Of a stretch of DNA of 6,174 nt, positions 1 to 5,285 are shown in pieces (positions within the stretch are counted from its first letter, which is position 1; every line of letters starts with the position of its first letter). The stretch is from Clostridiales bacterium. Lineage in GTDB: Bacteria > Bacillota > Clostridia > Tissierellales > Sedimentibacteraceae. Both the position numbers and the translations under genes were made by a program. The stretch is taken from NCBI GenBank assembly GCA_003457065.1, contig DMJQ01000126.1:1-6174 (forward strand), read 5' to 3'. Under the pieces are notes generated by a model. The model was not told where the DNA came from, made no database searches, and was given only the letters and a program-made list of their open reading frames with translations.

Positions 1-739
1 GGACCCTATGACATCATTAAATCCTGTTTACACAATAGGAGATCAGATTGCGGAAGCAATCATAAAGCATCAGAAATTATCAAAACGCGAAGCCAATGAA
101 AAGGCTTTGGAAATGTTAAAAATGGTTAATATACCTGACCCGGAAAAAAGGATAAAAAATTATCCTCATGAATTTTCAGGCGGAATGAGGCAAAGAGCTA
201 TGATAGCCATAGCTTTGTCCTGCGAACCCGAGCTGCTGATTGCAGACGAGCCTACCACAGCACTTGATGTAACGATTCAGGCACAGATACTTGATTTGAT
301 GAAGACACTGAACTCCAGGTTAAACACATCGACTATGCTTATTACGCACGATCTGGGCGTTGTGGCTGATGTATGTTCAAGAGTTGTTGTTATGTATGGC
401 GGTCTGATTATGGAGAAAGGCTCCATAAGAGATATATACTATGAACCGAGACACCCATATACTATGGGACTGTTAAAATCAATACCTAAAGTGTCATCTG
501 ATGAAAAGCAAAGGTTGATTCCTATACCCGGAACTCCTCCGGATTTGCTGCATCCTCCTACAGGATGTCCGTTTTACGCAAGATGTGATTATGCTATGCG
601 TATATGCAATCAGGAACAACCGCCGTACTTTAAAACAGGAGACGGAAAGCACGAATCAATGTGCTGGTTACTTCACCCTGAAGCTCCGAAAAATGAGAAT
701 TATGAAAAACTGAAGGGAGGAGTTCGAATTGGAAAATAA
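1..739 (+). CDS. oppD: Oligopeptide/dipeptide ABC transporter ATPase OppD, 5'-truncated by window edge
   Basis: One of two cytoplasmic ATPases that power peptide import through the OppBC permease. The reading frame is open from base 2 and begins Asp-Pro just before MTSLNP; this is the end of the Q-loop motif (QDPMTSLNP) of the family, and base 1 fits the last base of the Gln codon. The ATG at position 8 is therefore internal, and Walker A lies outside the window. Visible motifs are the ABC signature FSGGM at 173-187, Walker B LLIADEP at 233-253, the D-loop TALD after it, and the H-loop His at 347-349. The C-terminal oligopeptide-transporter extension carries four Cys (566, 584, 605 and 662), the spacing typical of OppD/DppD proteins. 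The stop at 737-739 overlaps oppF. The call of peptide importer ATPase is secure; whether the substrate is di- or oligopeptides (or nickel in some relatives) is inferred from the OppA-like gene downstream. Confidence 0.95.
   Translation, partial: DPMTSLNPVYTIGDQIAEAIIKHQKLSKREANEKALEMLKMVNIPDPEKRIKNYPHEFSGGMRQRAMIAIALSCEPELLIADEPTTALDVTIQAQILDLMKTLNSRLNTSTMLITHDLGVVADVCSRVVVMYGGLIMEKGSIRDIYYEPRHPYTMGLLKSIPKVSSDEKQRLIPIPGTPPDLLHPPTGCPFYARCDYAMRICNQEQPPYFKTGDGKHESMCWLLHPEAPKNENYEKLKGGVRIGK
713..720 (+). promoter_or_regulatory. Ribosome binding site of oppF (fixes TTG start)
   Basis: AAGGGAGG inside the end of oppD, 8 bases before TTG at 729. It supports the TTG as the true start and implies that oppF translation is coupled to that of oppD. 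Confidence 0.8.
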
Positions 740-1712
740 TAAAGTATTAATAGAAGTCAAGAACTTAAAAAAATATTTTATTAAAAATAAAGGCTTTATT
801 AAGAAAGACCTGGAAATAACCAAGGCTGTTGATGATGTATCGTTTTATATAAGAAGAGGCGAAACATTTGGCCTTGTGGGAGAATCAGGCTGCGGAAAAT
901 CAACTACGGGCCGTACAATATTAAGGCTTTACGAACCCACAGCCGGCGAGATATTATATGACGGCAAGGATATCGCAAAATTAAACAGAGACCAGATGAT
1001 GCCTTACAGGAAGAAGATGCAGATGATATTCCAAGACCCATATGCGTCTCTTAATGCAAGAATGACTGTTTCTGATATAATAGGCGAACCGATGGATATT
1101 CATAATTTGGCTTCAGGCAAAGAAAGACAGGAGCGAATTTATGAGCTTTTGGATACGGTCGGACTTAACAAGGACCATGCTGCACGTTATCCGCATGAAT
1201 TTTCCGGCGGACAGAGAAAGAGTATAGGAATTGCAAGATCCCTTGCGGTGGATCCGGAATTTATTATATGCGACGAACCTATATCTGCTCTTGACGTATC
1301 CATTCAGGCGCAGGTTGTAAATATGCTTGAAGATTTGCAGGAGAAAAGAGATCTGACTTACCTGTTTATAGCTCATGACTTGTCAATGGTTAAGCACATA
1401 TCTGACAGAGTCGGAGTTATGTATCTTGGAAGCCTTGTGGAAGTTGCATCCAGCAAGGAACTGTACAGAAATCCTGCACATCCGTATACACAGGCATTAC
1501 TGTCATCAATTCCGATACCTGATCCTGATATTGCGGAGTCATCAAATCGTATCGTTTTGGAGGGAGATGTACCAAGCCCTGTCAATCCGCCTTCGGGATG
1601 CAAGTTCAGAACGAGATGCAGATATGCAAAAGACGTGTGCAAGGAAGTGGTTCCTGCTCTTAAAGAAATTGAAAAAGATCATTTTGCAGCATGCCATTTA
1701 CTGGACAAATAA
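729..1712 (+). CDS. oppF: Oligopeptide/dipeptide ABC transporter ATPase OppF
   Basis: Second ATPase of the peptide importer, pairing with OppD at the membrane. The complete 327-residue protein is normal length for OppF/DppF. The start is TTG at 729, chosen because a strong ribosome site sits 8 bases upstream; it overlaps the oppD stop by 11 bases. Motifs in order: Walker A GESGCGKST (51-59), Q-loop FQDP with Gln102, signature FSGGQ (158-162), Walker B IICDEP (179-184, catalytic Glu183), D-loop SALD (186-189) and H-loop His216. The C-terminal peptide-transporter extension has HPYT (251-254) and four conserved-type Cys (291, 297, 304, 322). Odd point: the residues after FSGGQ read R-K-S-I where most family members have R-Q-R-I, so the signature helix has lost one Arg. 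All catalytic residues are present, so the protein should be active. Its transcript comes from upstream; oppA follows after 120 bases. Confidence 0.96.
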   Translation: MENNKVLIEVKNLKKYFIKNKGFIKKDLEITKAVDDVSFYIRRGETFGLVGESGCGKSTTGRTILRLYEPTAGEILYDGKDIAKLNRDQMMPYRKKMQMIFQDPYASLNARMTVSDIIGEPMDIHNLASGKERQERIYELLDTVGLNKDHAARYPHEFSGGQRKSIGIARSLAVDPEFIICDEPISALDVSIQAQVVNMLEDLQEKRDLTYLFIAHDLSMVKHISDRVGVMYLGSLVEVASSKELYRNPAHPYTQALLSSIPIPDPDIAESSNRIVLEGDVPSPVNPPSGCKFRTRCRYAKDVCKEVVPALKEIEKDHFAACHLLDK

Positions 1713-1720
1713 AGATATTT

Positions 1721-1777
1721 TACCCTTTTATGCATCATGTTGGAAGACTAACTCTTGACATATCGCATAAAAAGGGT
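1721..1777. repeat. Inverted repeat between oppF and oppA, overlapping the oppA promoter spacer
   Basis: Left arm TACCCTTTTATGC (1721-1733) and right arm GCATAAAAAGGGT (1765-1777) are complementary over 12 pairs with one bulged A, separated by 31 bases. The right arm fills most of the spacer between the -35 and -10 of the oppA promoter. No T-run follows, so it is not an intrinsic terminator. It could be an operator, or a hairpin in the oppDF transcript that affects RNA processing. The arms are AT-rich, so chance remains possible. Confidence 0.5.
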
Positions 1778-1783
1778 GATAAT
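1755..1783 (+). promoter_or_regulatory. Sigma-A promoter of oppA
   Basis: TTGACA (1755-1760), a perfect -35 box, is followed after exactly 17 bases by GATAAT (1778-1783), five of six matches to the -10 consensus. Transcription would begin near 1790, about 43 bases before the oppA ATG. A separate promoter for the binding protein fits the need for more OppA than OppDF. Confidence 0.75.
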
Positions 1784-1789
1784 ATAAAT

Positions 1790-1805
1790 GCGGCCGTTTG
1801 GCTGC
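1790..1805 (+). promoter_or_regulatory. 5'-terminal hairpin of the oppA transcript
   Basis: GCGGCC (1790-1795) pairs with GGCTGC (1800-1805) around a GTTT loop: six pairs, five of them G-C and one G-U. It is an isolated GC-rich block in AT-rich DNA and begins at the start site predicted from the promoter. A hairpin at the very 5' end typically protects a message from 5'-end-dependent decay. The stabilising role is inferred. Confidence 0.5.
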
Positions 1806-1821
1806 AAATACATAGATATTT

Positions 1822-1827
1822 GGAGGG
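1822..1827 (+). promoter_or_regulatory. Ribosome binding site of oppA (fixes start at 1833)
   Basis: GGAGGG ends 5 bases before ATG 1833. The in-frame ATG at 1788 has no such site and lies upstream of the predicted transcription start, so 1833 is the start. Confidence 0.85.
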
Positions 1828-1832
1828 ATTTT

Positions 1833-3575
1833 ATGTTAAAGAAAGTACTATCTTTAATAATGGTACTGGCTATGGTATTGTCTATATCGGTTGGCTGTGC
1901 TAAAGAACCTGCACAGGCACCTGAAACACCGGATCAGTCACAGAATGGGACACCGGAAGCGGCAACACCGGCAGGAGAAGATGATTATTTAGTATGGAAC
2001 ATTGCAGTTGACCCAAAAACTTGGGACCCAACACTGAACAGCGCAGCTGACGGAGGACACATAATTCAGAACTTGTTTGAAGGATTAACAAGAGAAACAA
2101 GAGATGGAATTGAACCTGCCGCAGCAGAAAGCTGGGACATAACAAATGACGGTAAAACGTATACTTTCCATTTGAAGGAAGGTCTGAAATGGTCTGACGG
2201 TCAGCCTGTAACAGCGAAAGATTTTGAATATGCATGGAAAAGAGCTTGCGATCCAGCGGTTGCATCAGAATATTCTTTCCTTGTAACTTCTTATCTGGTT
2301 GGAGGAGAAGAGTTCTTTACGGGAACAGGTGACAGGGACGGCGTAGGAGTTAAAGCTCTTGACGACAAAACTTTGGAAGTTAATTTGAAATTCCCTGTAT
2401 CATATTTCTTAAGTCTTACTTCATTCTACACTTACATGCCTGTAAGAGAAGATATTGTTGAGGCTAACGGTGAAGGTTGGGAAAAGAATCCGCAGACATG
2501 TATTTCTAACGGCGCATTCAAATTAACAGAATACCAGATAGGTTCACACGTGACTATGGCTAAAAACGAAAACTACTGGGATGCTGAAAATGTTAAGCTG
2601 GCAGGAATTAAAGGCCTTATGATAGTTGAAGGAACAACAGCGTTAAACGGTTACGAAAATGGTGAAATCCAGGTTCTTGACGGTATTACAATCGAACAGA
2701 TTCCGAGACTTCAAAAAGAAGATCCTAACTTTGTAATAACACCTCACATTGGTACTTACTACGTAAACTTTAACAATGATGATGAATTATTTAAAGATGT
2801 AAGAATAAGAAAAGCATTCTCACTTGCAATAGACAGAAAACAATTTGTTGAGCAGGTTACAAAAGGCGGACAGACACCTGCAACAGGATTCGTTCCATCA
2901 GGTATGCAGTTCTCTGACGCAAGTGACTTCAGACCGTTGGATGAAAACGGATTGCCGGCACCGGAATATGGTATAGATCCAAGCAAGGCACTTACTGAAG
3001 AAGCAAAAGCATTGCTGGCTGAAGCAGGATATCCGAACGGCGAAGGATTACCGAAAATTACATTCCTGTACAACACAAATGAAAACAACAAAAAAGTAGC
3101 AGAAGCATTACAGGGAATGTGGAAACAAAATCTTGGAGTAGATGTTGAACTTCTTAACCAAGACTGGGCAGTATTCCAGGATGAAAGAAGAGTCGGCCAC
3201 TACATGATGGCAAGAGGCGGCTGGTTAGGTGACTACGGTGACCCTATGACAATGCTTGACTTGTTCACAACAGTGTCCGGAAACAATGACCCGCAGTGGA
3301 GATACAAAGAAGATCCGATCAGAGCACCTCATGACAAGACATTGAACCCTGAACAGGAAGAATTTGAAAATGCAATCAATGAATCAATGATAACAAGCGG
3401 TAAAGATAGAGACGCAGCACTGAAAAAAGCTGAAGATTCTCTTATGAATAACCATGTTATAGCTCCTATTTACTACTATACATTCACAAACATAGTAGAC
3501 CTTTCAAAGGTTGAAGGTGTTGAATTGACAATGACTAACAAATGGGACTTCAGACATGCGGAAATGATAAAATAG
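1833..3575 (+). CDS. oppA: Peptide-binding lipoprotein OppA (SBP family 5)
   Basis: Extracytoplasmic receptor that binds peptides and delivers them to the Opp permease; anchored to the outer face of the membrane by lipid. The 580-residue length is usual for OppA. The N-terminus has a Lys pair (3-4), a hydrophobic core (about 5-19) and a lipobox ending SVGC with Cys22 as the lipidated residue; Ser at -3 is less usual than Leu/Val. Residues 23-50 form a Pro/Glu/Thr/Ala-rich linker. The body from Tyr52 matches the solute-binding protein family 5 fold: VWNIAVDPKTWDP near the start, WSDGQPVTAKDFEYAW (a family hallmark), and later RKAFSLAIDR and the GGWLGDYGDP segment. The start is set by GGAGGG 5 bases upstream. 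It is last in the opp locus, with its own promoter and a terminator. Ligand length preference cannot be read from sequence. Confidence 0.95.
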   Translation: MLKKVLSLIMVLAMVLSISVGCAKEPAQAPETPDQSQNGTPEAATPAGEDDYLVWNIAVDPKTWDPTLNSAADGGHIIQNLFEGLTRETRDGIEPAAAESWDITNDGKTYTFHLKEGLKWSDGQPVTAKDFEYAWKRACDPAVASEYSFLVTSYLVGGEEFFTGTGDRDGVGVKALDDKTLEVNLKFPVSYFLSLTSFYTYMPVREDIVEANGEGWEKNPQTCISNGAFKLTEYQIGSHVTMAKNENYWDAENVKLAGIKGLMIVEGTTALNGYENGEIQVLDGITIEQIPRLQKEDPNFVITPHIGTYYVNFNNDDELFKDVRIRKAFSLAIDRKQFVEQVTKGGQTPATGFVPSGMQFSDASDFRPLDENGLPAPEYGIDPSKALTEEAKALLAEAGYPNGEGLPKITFLYNTNENNKKVAEALQGMWKQNLGVDVELLNQDWAVFQDERRVGHYMMARGGWLGDYGDPMTMLDLFTTVSGNNDPQWRYKEDPIRAPHDKTLNPEQEEFENAINESMITSGKDRDAALKKAEDSLMNNHVIAPIYYYTFTNIVDLSKVEGVELTMTNKWDFRHAEMIK

Positions 3576-3595
3576 TTAAATAAGATAAGTAAAAC

Positions 3596-3626
3596 AAAAA
3601 GATACGATTATAAGTCGTATCTTTTT
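3596..3626 (+). terminator. Intrinsic terminator after oppA
   Basis: GATACGA (3601-3607) pairs with TCGTATC (3615-3621) around a 7-base loop, 21 bases after the oppA stop. Flanking A5 and T5 extend the stem to about 12 pairs and give a T-run, with further T-rich sequence following. It closes the opp locus. Confidence 0.9.
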
Positions 3627-3627
3627 A

Positions 3628-3656
3628 TATACTTTTTTACCGGTTAATTGTATAAT
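3628..3656 (+). promoter_or_regulatory. Candidate promoter of the HAD phosphatase gene
   Basis: A perfect TATAAT at 3651-3656 lies 16 bases before the gene start and downstream of the oppA terminator. The region 17 bases upstream (TATACT, 3628-3633) is a poor -35 match, so the promoter may be weak or need an activator. Confidence 0.4.
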
Positions 3657-3672
3657 TAATACGGGTGATATT

Positions 3673-4500
3673 ATGAAATATAAAATGGTTGTCCTGGACC
3701 TGGACGGAACGCTTCTGGATGATAAAAAACAAATAAGCGAAAAAAATACAGAGATTTTAACATATCTGCACAAAAATAATATTGAAACGATAATTGCAAC
3801 AGGCAGAAACTATTATATGGCAAAAATGCTCACAGACAAAATAAAAGACATACATCCGGTAATACTGGCAAACAACGGGGCCATCATCAGACGTTCACAC
3901 AATGATGAACTGATAGAATACAATTATCTGAAATCTTCGGAATTTGAAAAAATTTATTATGAGGGGCTTAAATTTAATTTAAACCCTGTGCTTCATGTGG
4001 ACGAGTACTTTAACGGATATGATCTTATTTATGAATGCGAAGACTATGAAAAAGCATATTTCGGATATATTAAGAAAGATTATAACAGAGCAAAGCTTAT
4101 GAAATTTAAACCCGGGATTAATAATATTTTATCCATTTGTTACTTTGATGAATACGACAGGCTATATCTTCTCGGCAATGAAATGGAAAAGCAGGGCAAA
4201 GGCAGATTTAACATCATATATAACATGAACATCGGCAGAAGGTCACTGCTTGAGTTTCTGCACCCTGATGGCTGCAAGTGGAGTGCGCTGAAAAAATATA
4301 CATCGCGCTTAAATATCGCTGCCGAAGAAATAATTGCAATAGGCGACGACAACAATGACATAGAGCTTCTAAGAAATTCCGGCCTCGGCATAGCCATGAA
4401 AAACGGGACGGCAGAATCCATGAAAGCTGCAAAAGAGGTGTCAGCTTATGACAACAATAATTCAGGTGTTTATTATGCATTGTCGGAAATCTTTAATTAG
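3673..4500 (+). CDS. Cof-type HAD-IIB family phosphatase
   Basis: Cytoplasmic Mg-dependent phosphatase of the haloacid dehalogenase superfamily, Cof subfamily, whose members act on sugar phosphates, flavin or other small phosphorylated metabolites. The 275 residues are normal length. Motif I is DLDGTLLD (9-16) with nucleophile Asp9 and acid/base Asp11; motif II is ATGR with Thr43; motif III Lys is Lys202 in a PDGCKWSAL context; motif IV is GDDNND (224-229) with the metal-binding Asp pair. The stretch between motifs II and III (about 85-190) is the substrate-selecting C2 cap. In motif III, Lys202 is followed by Trp where most members have Gly. The ATG at 3673 has a modest GGGTGAT site 3-5 bases upstream. 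It sits between terminator 3596-3626 and a small membrane protein gene, so context gives no substrate. The family is certain, the substrate unknown. Confidence 0.94.
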   Translation: MKYKMVVLDLDGTLLDDKKQISEKNTEILTYLHKNNIETIIATGRNYYMAKMLTDKIKDIHPVILANNGAIIRRSHNDELIEYNYLKSSEFEKIYYEGLKFNLNPVLHVDEYFNGYDLIYECEDYEKAYFGYIKKDYNRAKLMKFKPGINNILSICYFDEYDRLYLLGNEMEKQGKGRFNIIYNMNIGRRSLLEFLHPDGCKWSALKKYTSRLNIAAEEIIAIGDDNNDIELLRNSGLGIAMKNGTAESMKAAKEVSAYDNNNSGVYYALSEIFN

Positions 4501-4520
4501 CTAAAAATATTTAAGCTTTG

Positions 4521-4550
4521 TACATATTTCCGCCTCACGCACAATATAAT
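4521..4550 (+). promoter_or_regulatory. Candidate promoter of the DUF378 gene
   Basis: TATAAT at 4545-4550 lies 29 bases before ATG 4580. The best -35 at acceptable spacing is TACATA (4521-4526, 18 bases), a weak match; TTGTAC at 4518 is better but 21 bases away. Co-transcription with the phosphatase gene is also possible, since no terminator is seen between 4501 and 4579. Confidence 0.35.
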
Positions 4551-4579
4551 GTAATAATATTAAGTGTTGAGGAGGAATT

Positions 4580-4771
4580 ATGAAAATAATAACTGCCATA
4601 GCGTCAATTCTTATTATCATAGGAGCCTTGAACTGGGGCTTGTATGGTTTGGCGAAAATTGATATAGTAGAAAATTTTTTCGGAGGCTGGAAAAATAAAT
4701 GTGGGAGAATCATTTACATATTAATAGGCATCGCCGGCCTTTATTCACTGCTTTATGTAATATTTGCATAA
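4580..4771 (+). CDS. DUF378 family small membrane protein
   Basis: A 63-residue integral membrane protein with two hydrophobic helices (about 5-24 and 43-62) joined by a short polar, basic loop (WKNKCGR). The first helix contains IIGALNWGLYGL and the second IIYILIGIAGLYSL, the two conserved blocks of the DUF378 (YuzA-like) family; length and layout match the family. Function is unknown. The start has GAGGAGG (4569-4575) 4 bases upstream. The gene is 79 bases after the HAD phosphatase, has a TATAAT of its own and ends 4 bases before a terminator. Nothing links it functionally to its neighbours. Confidence 0.88.
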   Translation: MKIITAIASILIIIGALNWGLYGLAKIDIVENFFGGWKNKCGRIIYILIGIAGLYSLLYVIFA

Positions 4772-4775
4772 AAAT

Positions 4776-4803
4776 AAAAGTGCCGCTGTCATGTGGCACT
4801 TTT
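4776..4803. terminator. Bidirectional intrinsic terminator between convergent small genes
   Basis: AAAAGTGCC (4776-4784) pairs perfectly with GGCACTTTT (4795-4803) over 9 pairs, extendable by two more inside the loop. On the + strand the stem ends in T4, only 4 bases after the DUF378 stop. On the minus strand it runs into a longer T-rich tail (T4-A-T4/5), so it should also stop transcription of the minus-strand gene, about 113 bases after its stop codon. Confidence 0.85.
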
Positions 4804-4853
4804 GTATGTCCGGACCCAAATAAATTACGCTTATGCTGTCGGAAGAGCGGATA

Positions 4854-4920
4854 AATGTGAATGTGCTCATTGCCGTTGTTGTAAAATTCCCTGTAATTTA
4901 CATGCGAATGTGAATCTCAT
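4854..4920. repeat. Imperfect 14-base direct repeat flanking a hairpin
   Basis: AATGTGAAT-GTG-CTCAT (4854-4870) recurs as AATGTGAATCTCAT (4907-4920), identical apart from a 3-base insertion; the second copy contains the stop codon of the minus-strand gene. Between them GTAAAATT (4881-4888) and AATTTAC (4895-4901) can form a stem with one bulged A. No T-run follows on either strand. Role unknown. Confidence 0.45.
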
Positions 4921-5132
4921 CTGAGTGGTATTGCTTTTAATACATTTTTTTTAATGTCTTTGTTTTTAATGCTCTGACCTGCAAGTTCAACAGAACCTAT
5001 GGCGATGTTTGCCAGGCCGAATCCGATAATTCTGGTCCTGTATGAATCGGGAATATTATTTTTGAATATAATTCCGGTGGCTGTTACCACTGTTCCAAGC
5101 ACCGCGGGGACAATTCCTTCTCTGATATGCAT
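4917..5132 (-). CDS. Small hypothetical membrane protein (71 aa)
   Basis: I do not recognise a named family. The start is ATG at 5132-5130 on the minus strand, set by a perfect AGGAGG (5144-5139) 6 bases upstream; an in-frame ATG at 5180 would add 16 residues ahead of this site and is rejected. The 71-residue product opens MHIREGIVPAVLGT. It has two hydrophobic stretches (about 7-23 and 35-51) rich in Gly, Ala, Val and Ile, separated by a polar segment (KNNIPDSYRTR), and a basic tail with several Lys. This suggests a two-helix membrane hairpin or amphipathic protein. It is divergent from the radical SAM gene and convergent with DUF378, with which it shares terminator 4776-4803. Upstream DNA is very AT-rich, with only weak promoter matches (TTGCGT and TAATAC spaced 16 on the minus strand). 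It is likely a real gene because of its ribosome site and isolated position. Confidence 0.75.
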   Translation of the reverse strand: MHIREGIVPAVLGTVVTATGIIFKNNIPDSYRTRIIGFGLANIAIGSVELAGQSIKNKDIKKNVLKAIPLR

Positions 5133-5138
5133 AAAATA

Positions 5139-5144
5139 CCTCCT
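5139..5144 (-). promoter_or_regulatory. Ribosome binding site of the 71-aa minus-strand gene
   Basis: CCTCCT on the + strand reads AGGAGG on the minus strand, 6 bases before ATG 5132. It decides between this start and the longer in-frame start at 5180. Confidence 0.85.
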
Positions 5145-5225
5145 AAAGTTAAGTATTATTATTATTTGCAAAAAACGCAAAATAAACGATTAATTAAATG
5201 GTAAATCAGAAAAAAATAATTTAAA

Positions 5226-5264
5226 TTGATTAAAACTTGAAAGTTAACTATACTATATTATAAC
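5226..5264 (+). promoter_or_regulatory. Candidate overlapping promoters of the radical SAM gene
   Basis: Two sigma-A style pairs overlap: TTGATT (5226-5231) with TATACT (5249-5254), spacer 17, and TTGAAA (5237-5242) with TATAAC (5259-5264), spacer 16. Either would start transcription 15-30 bases before the ATG at 5286. The surrounding 5145-5285 is very AT-rich, so isolated -10 matches are cheap; the paired spacing is the main support. Confidence 0.5.
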
Positions 5265-5285
5265 AAAGCAAAAGATGGGATCAGT

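Noticed and set aside
8..10. ATG at position 8 as the start of the first gene
   Set aside because: It lies within the Q-loop motif of an OppD ATPase whose Walker A half is missing; the frame continues to the left edge, so the gene starts outside the window.
1113..1758. Other open frames over oppF on both strands (1113-1376 and 1373-1642 minus, 1375-1758 plus)
   Set aside because: They overlap a fully motif-supported gene, have no convincing ribosome sites and encode no recognisable domains.
1788..1832. In-frame ATG at 1788 as the oppA start
   Set aside because: It has no ribosome site, lies before the predicted transcription start, and would put 15 non-signal residues ahead of a good lipoprotein signal peptide. 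ATG 1833 has GGAGGG 5 bases upstream.
1900..3091. Minus-strand open frames inside oppA (1900-2265, 2759-3091)
   Set aside because: Antisense shadows of a clear family 5 binding protein; no ribosome site or family features.
3576..3773. Minus-strand 65-codon frame between oppA and the HAD gene
   Set aside because: It crosses the oppA terminator and the HAD gene start and has no ribosome site.
4501..4713. Minus-strand 70-codon frame opposite the DUF378 gene
   Set aside because: It is antisense to a recognised family and carries no ribosome site or domain.
4880..4902. Hairpin at 4880-4902 as a second terminator for the minus-strand gene
   Set aside because: The stem is short, AT-rich and bulged, with no T-run after it; the 4776-4803 structure is far better.
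5133..5180. N-terminal extension of the minus-strand small gene to ATG 5180
   Set aside because: The AGGAGG at 5144-5139 lies inside this extension at ideal distance from ATG 5132, so the shorter start is used.
5164..5180. TTTGC...GCAAA inverted repeat upstream of the small minus gene as an operator
   Set aside because: Only five pairs in extremely AT-rich DNA; expected by chance.
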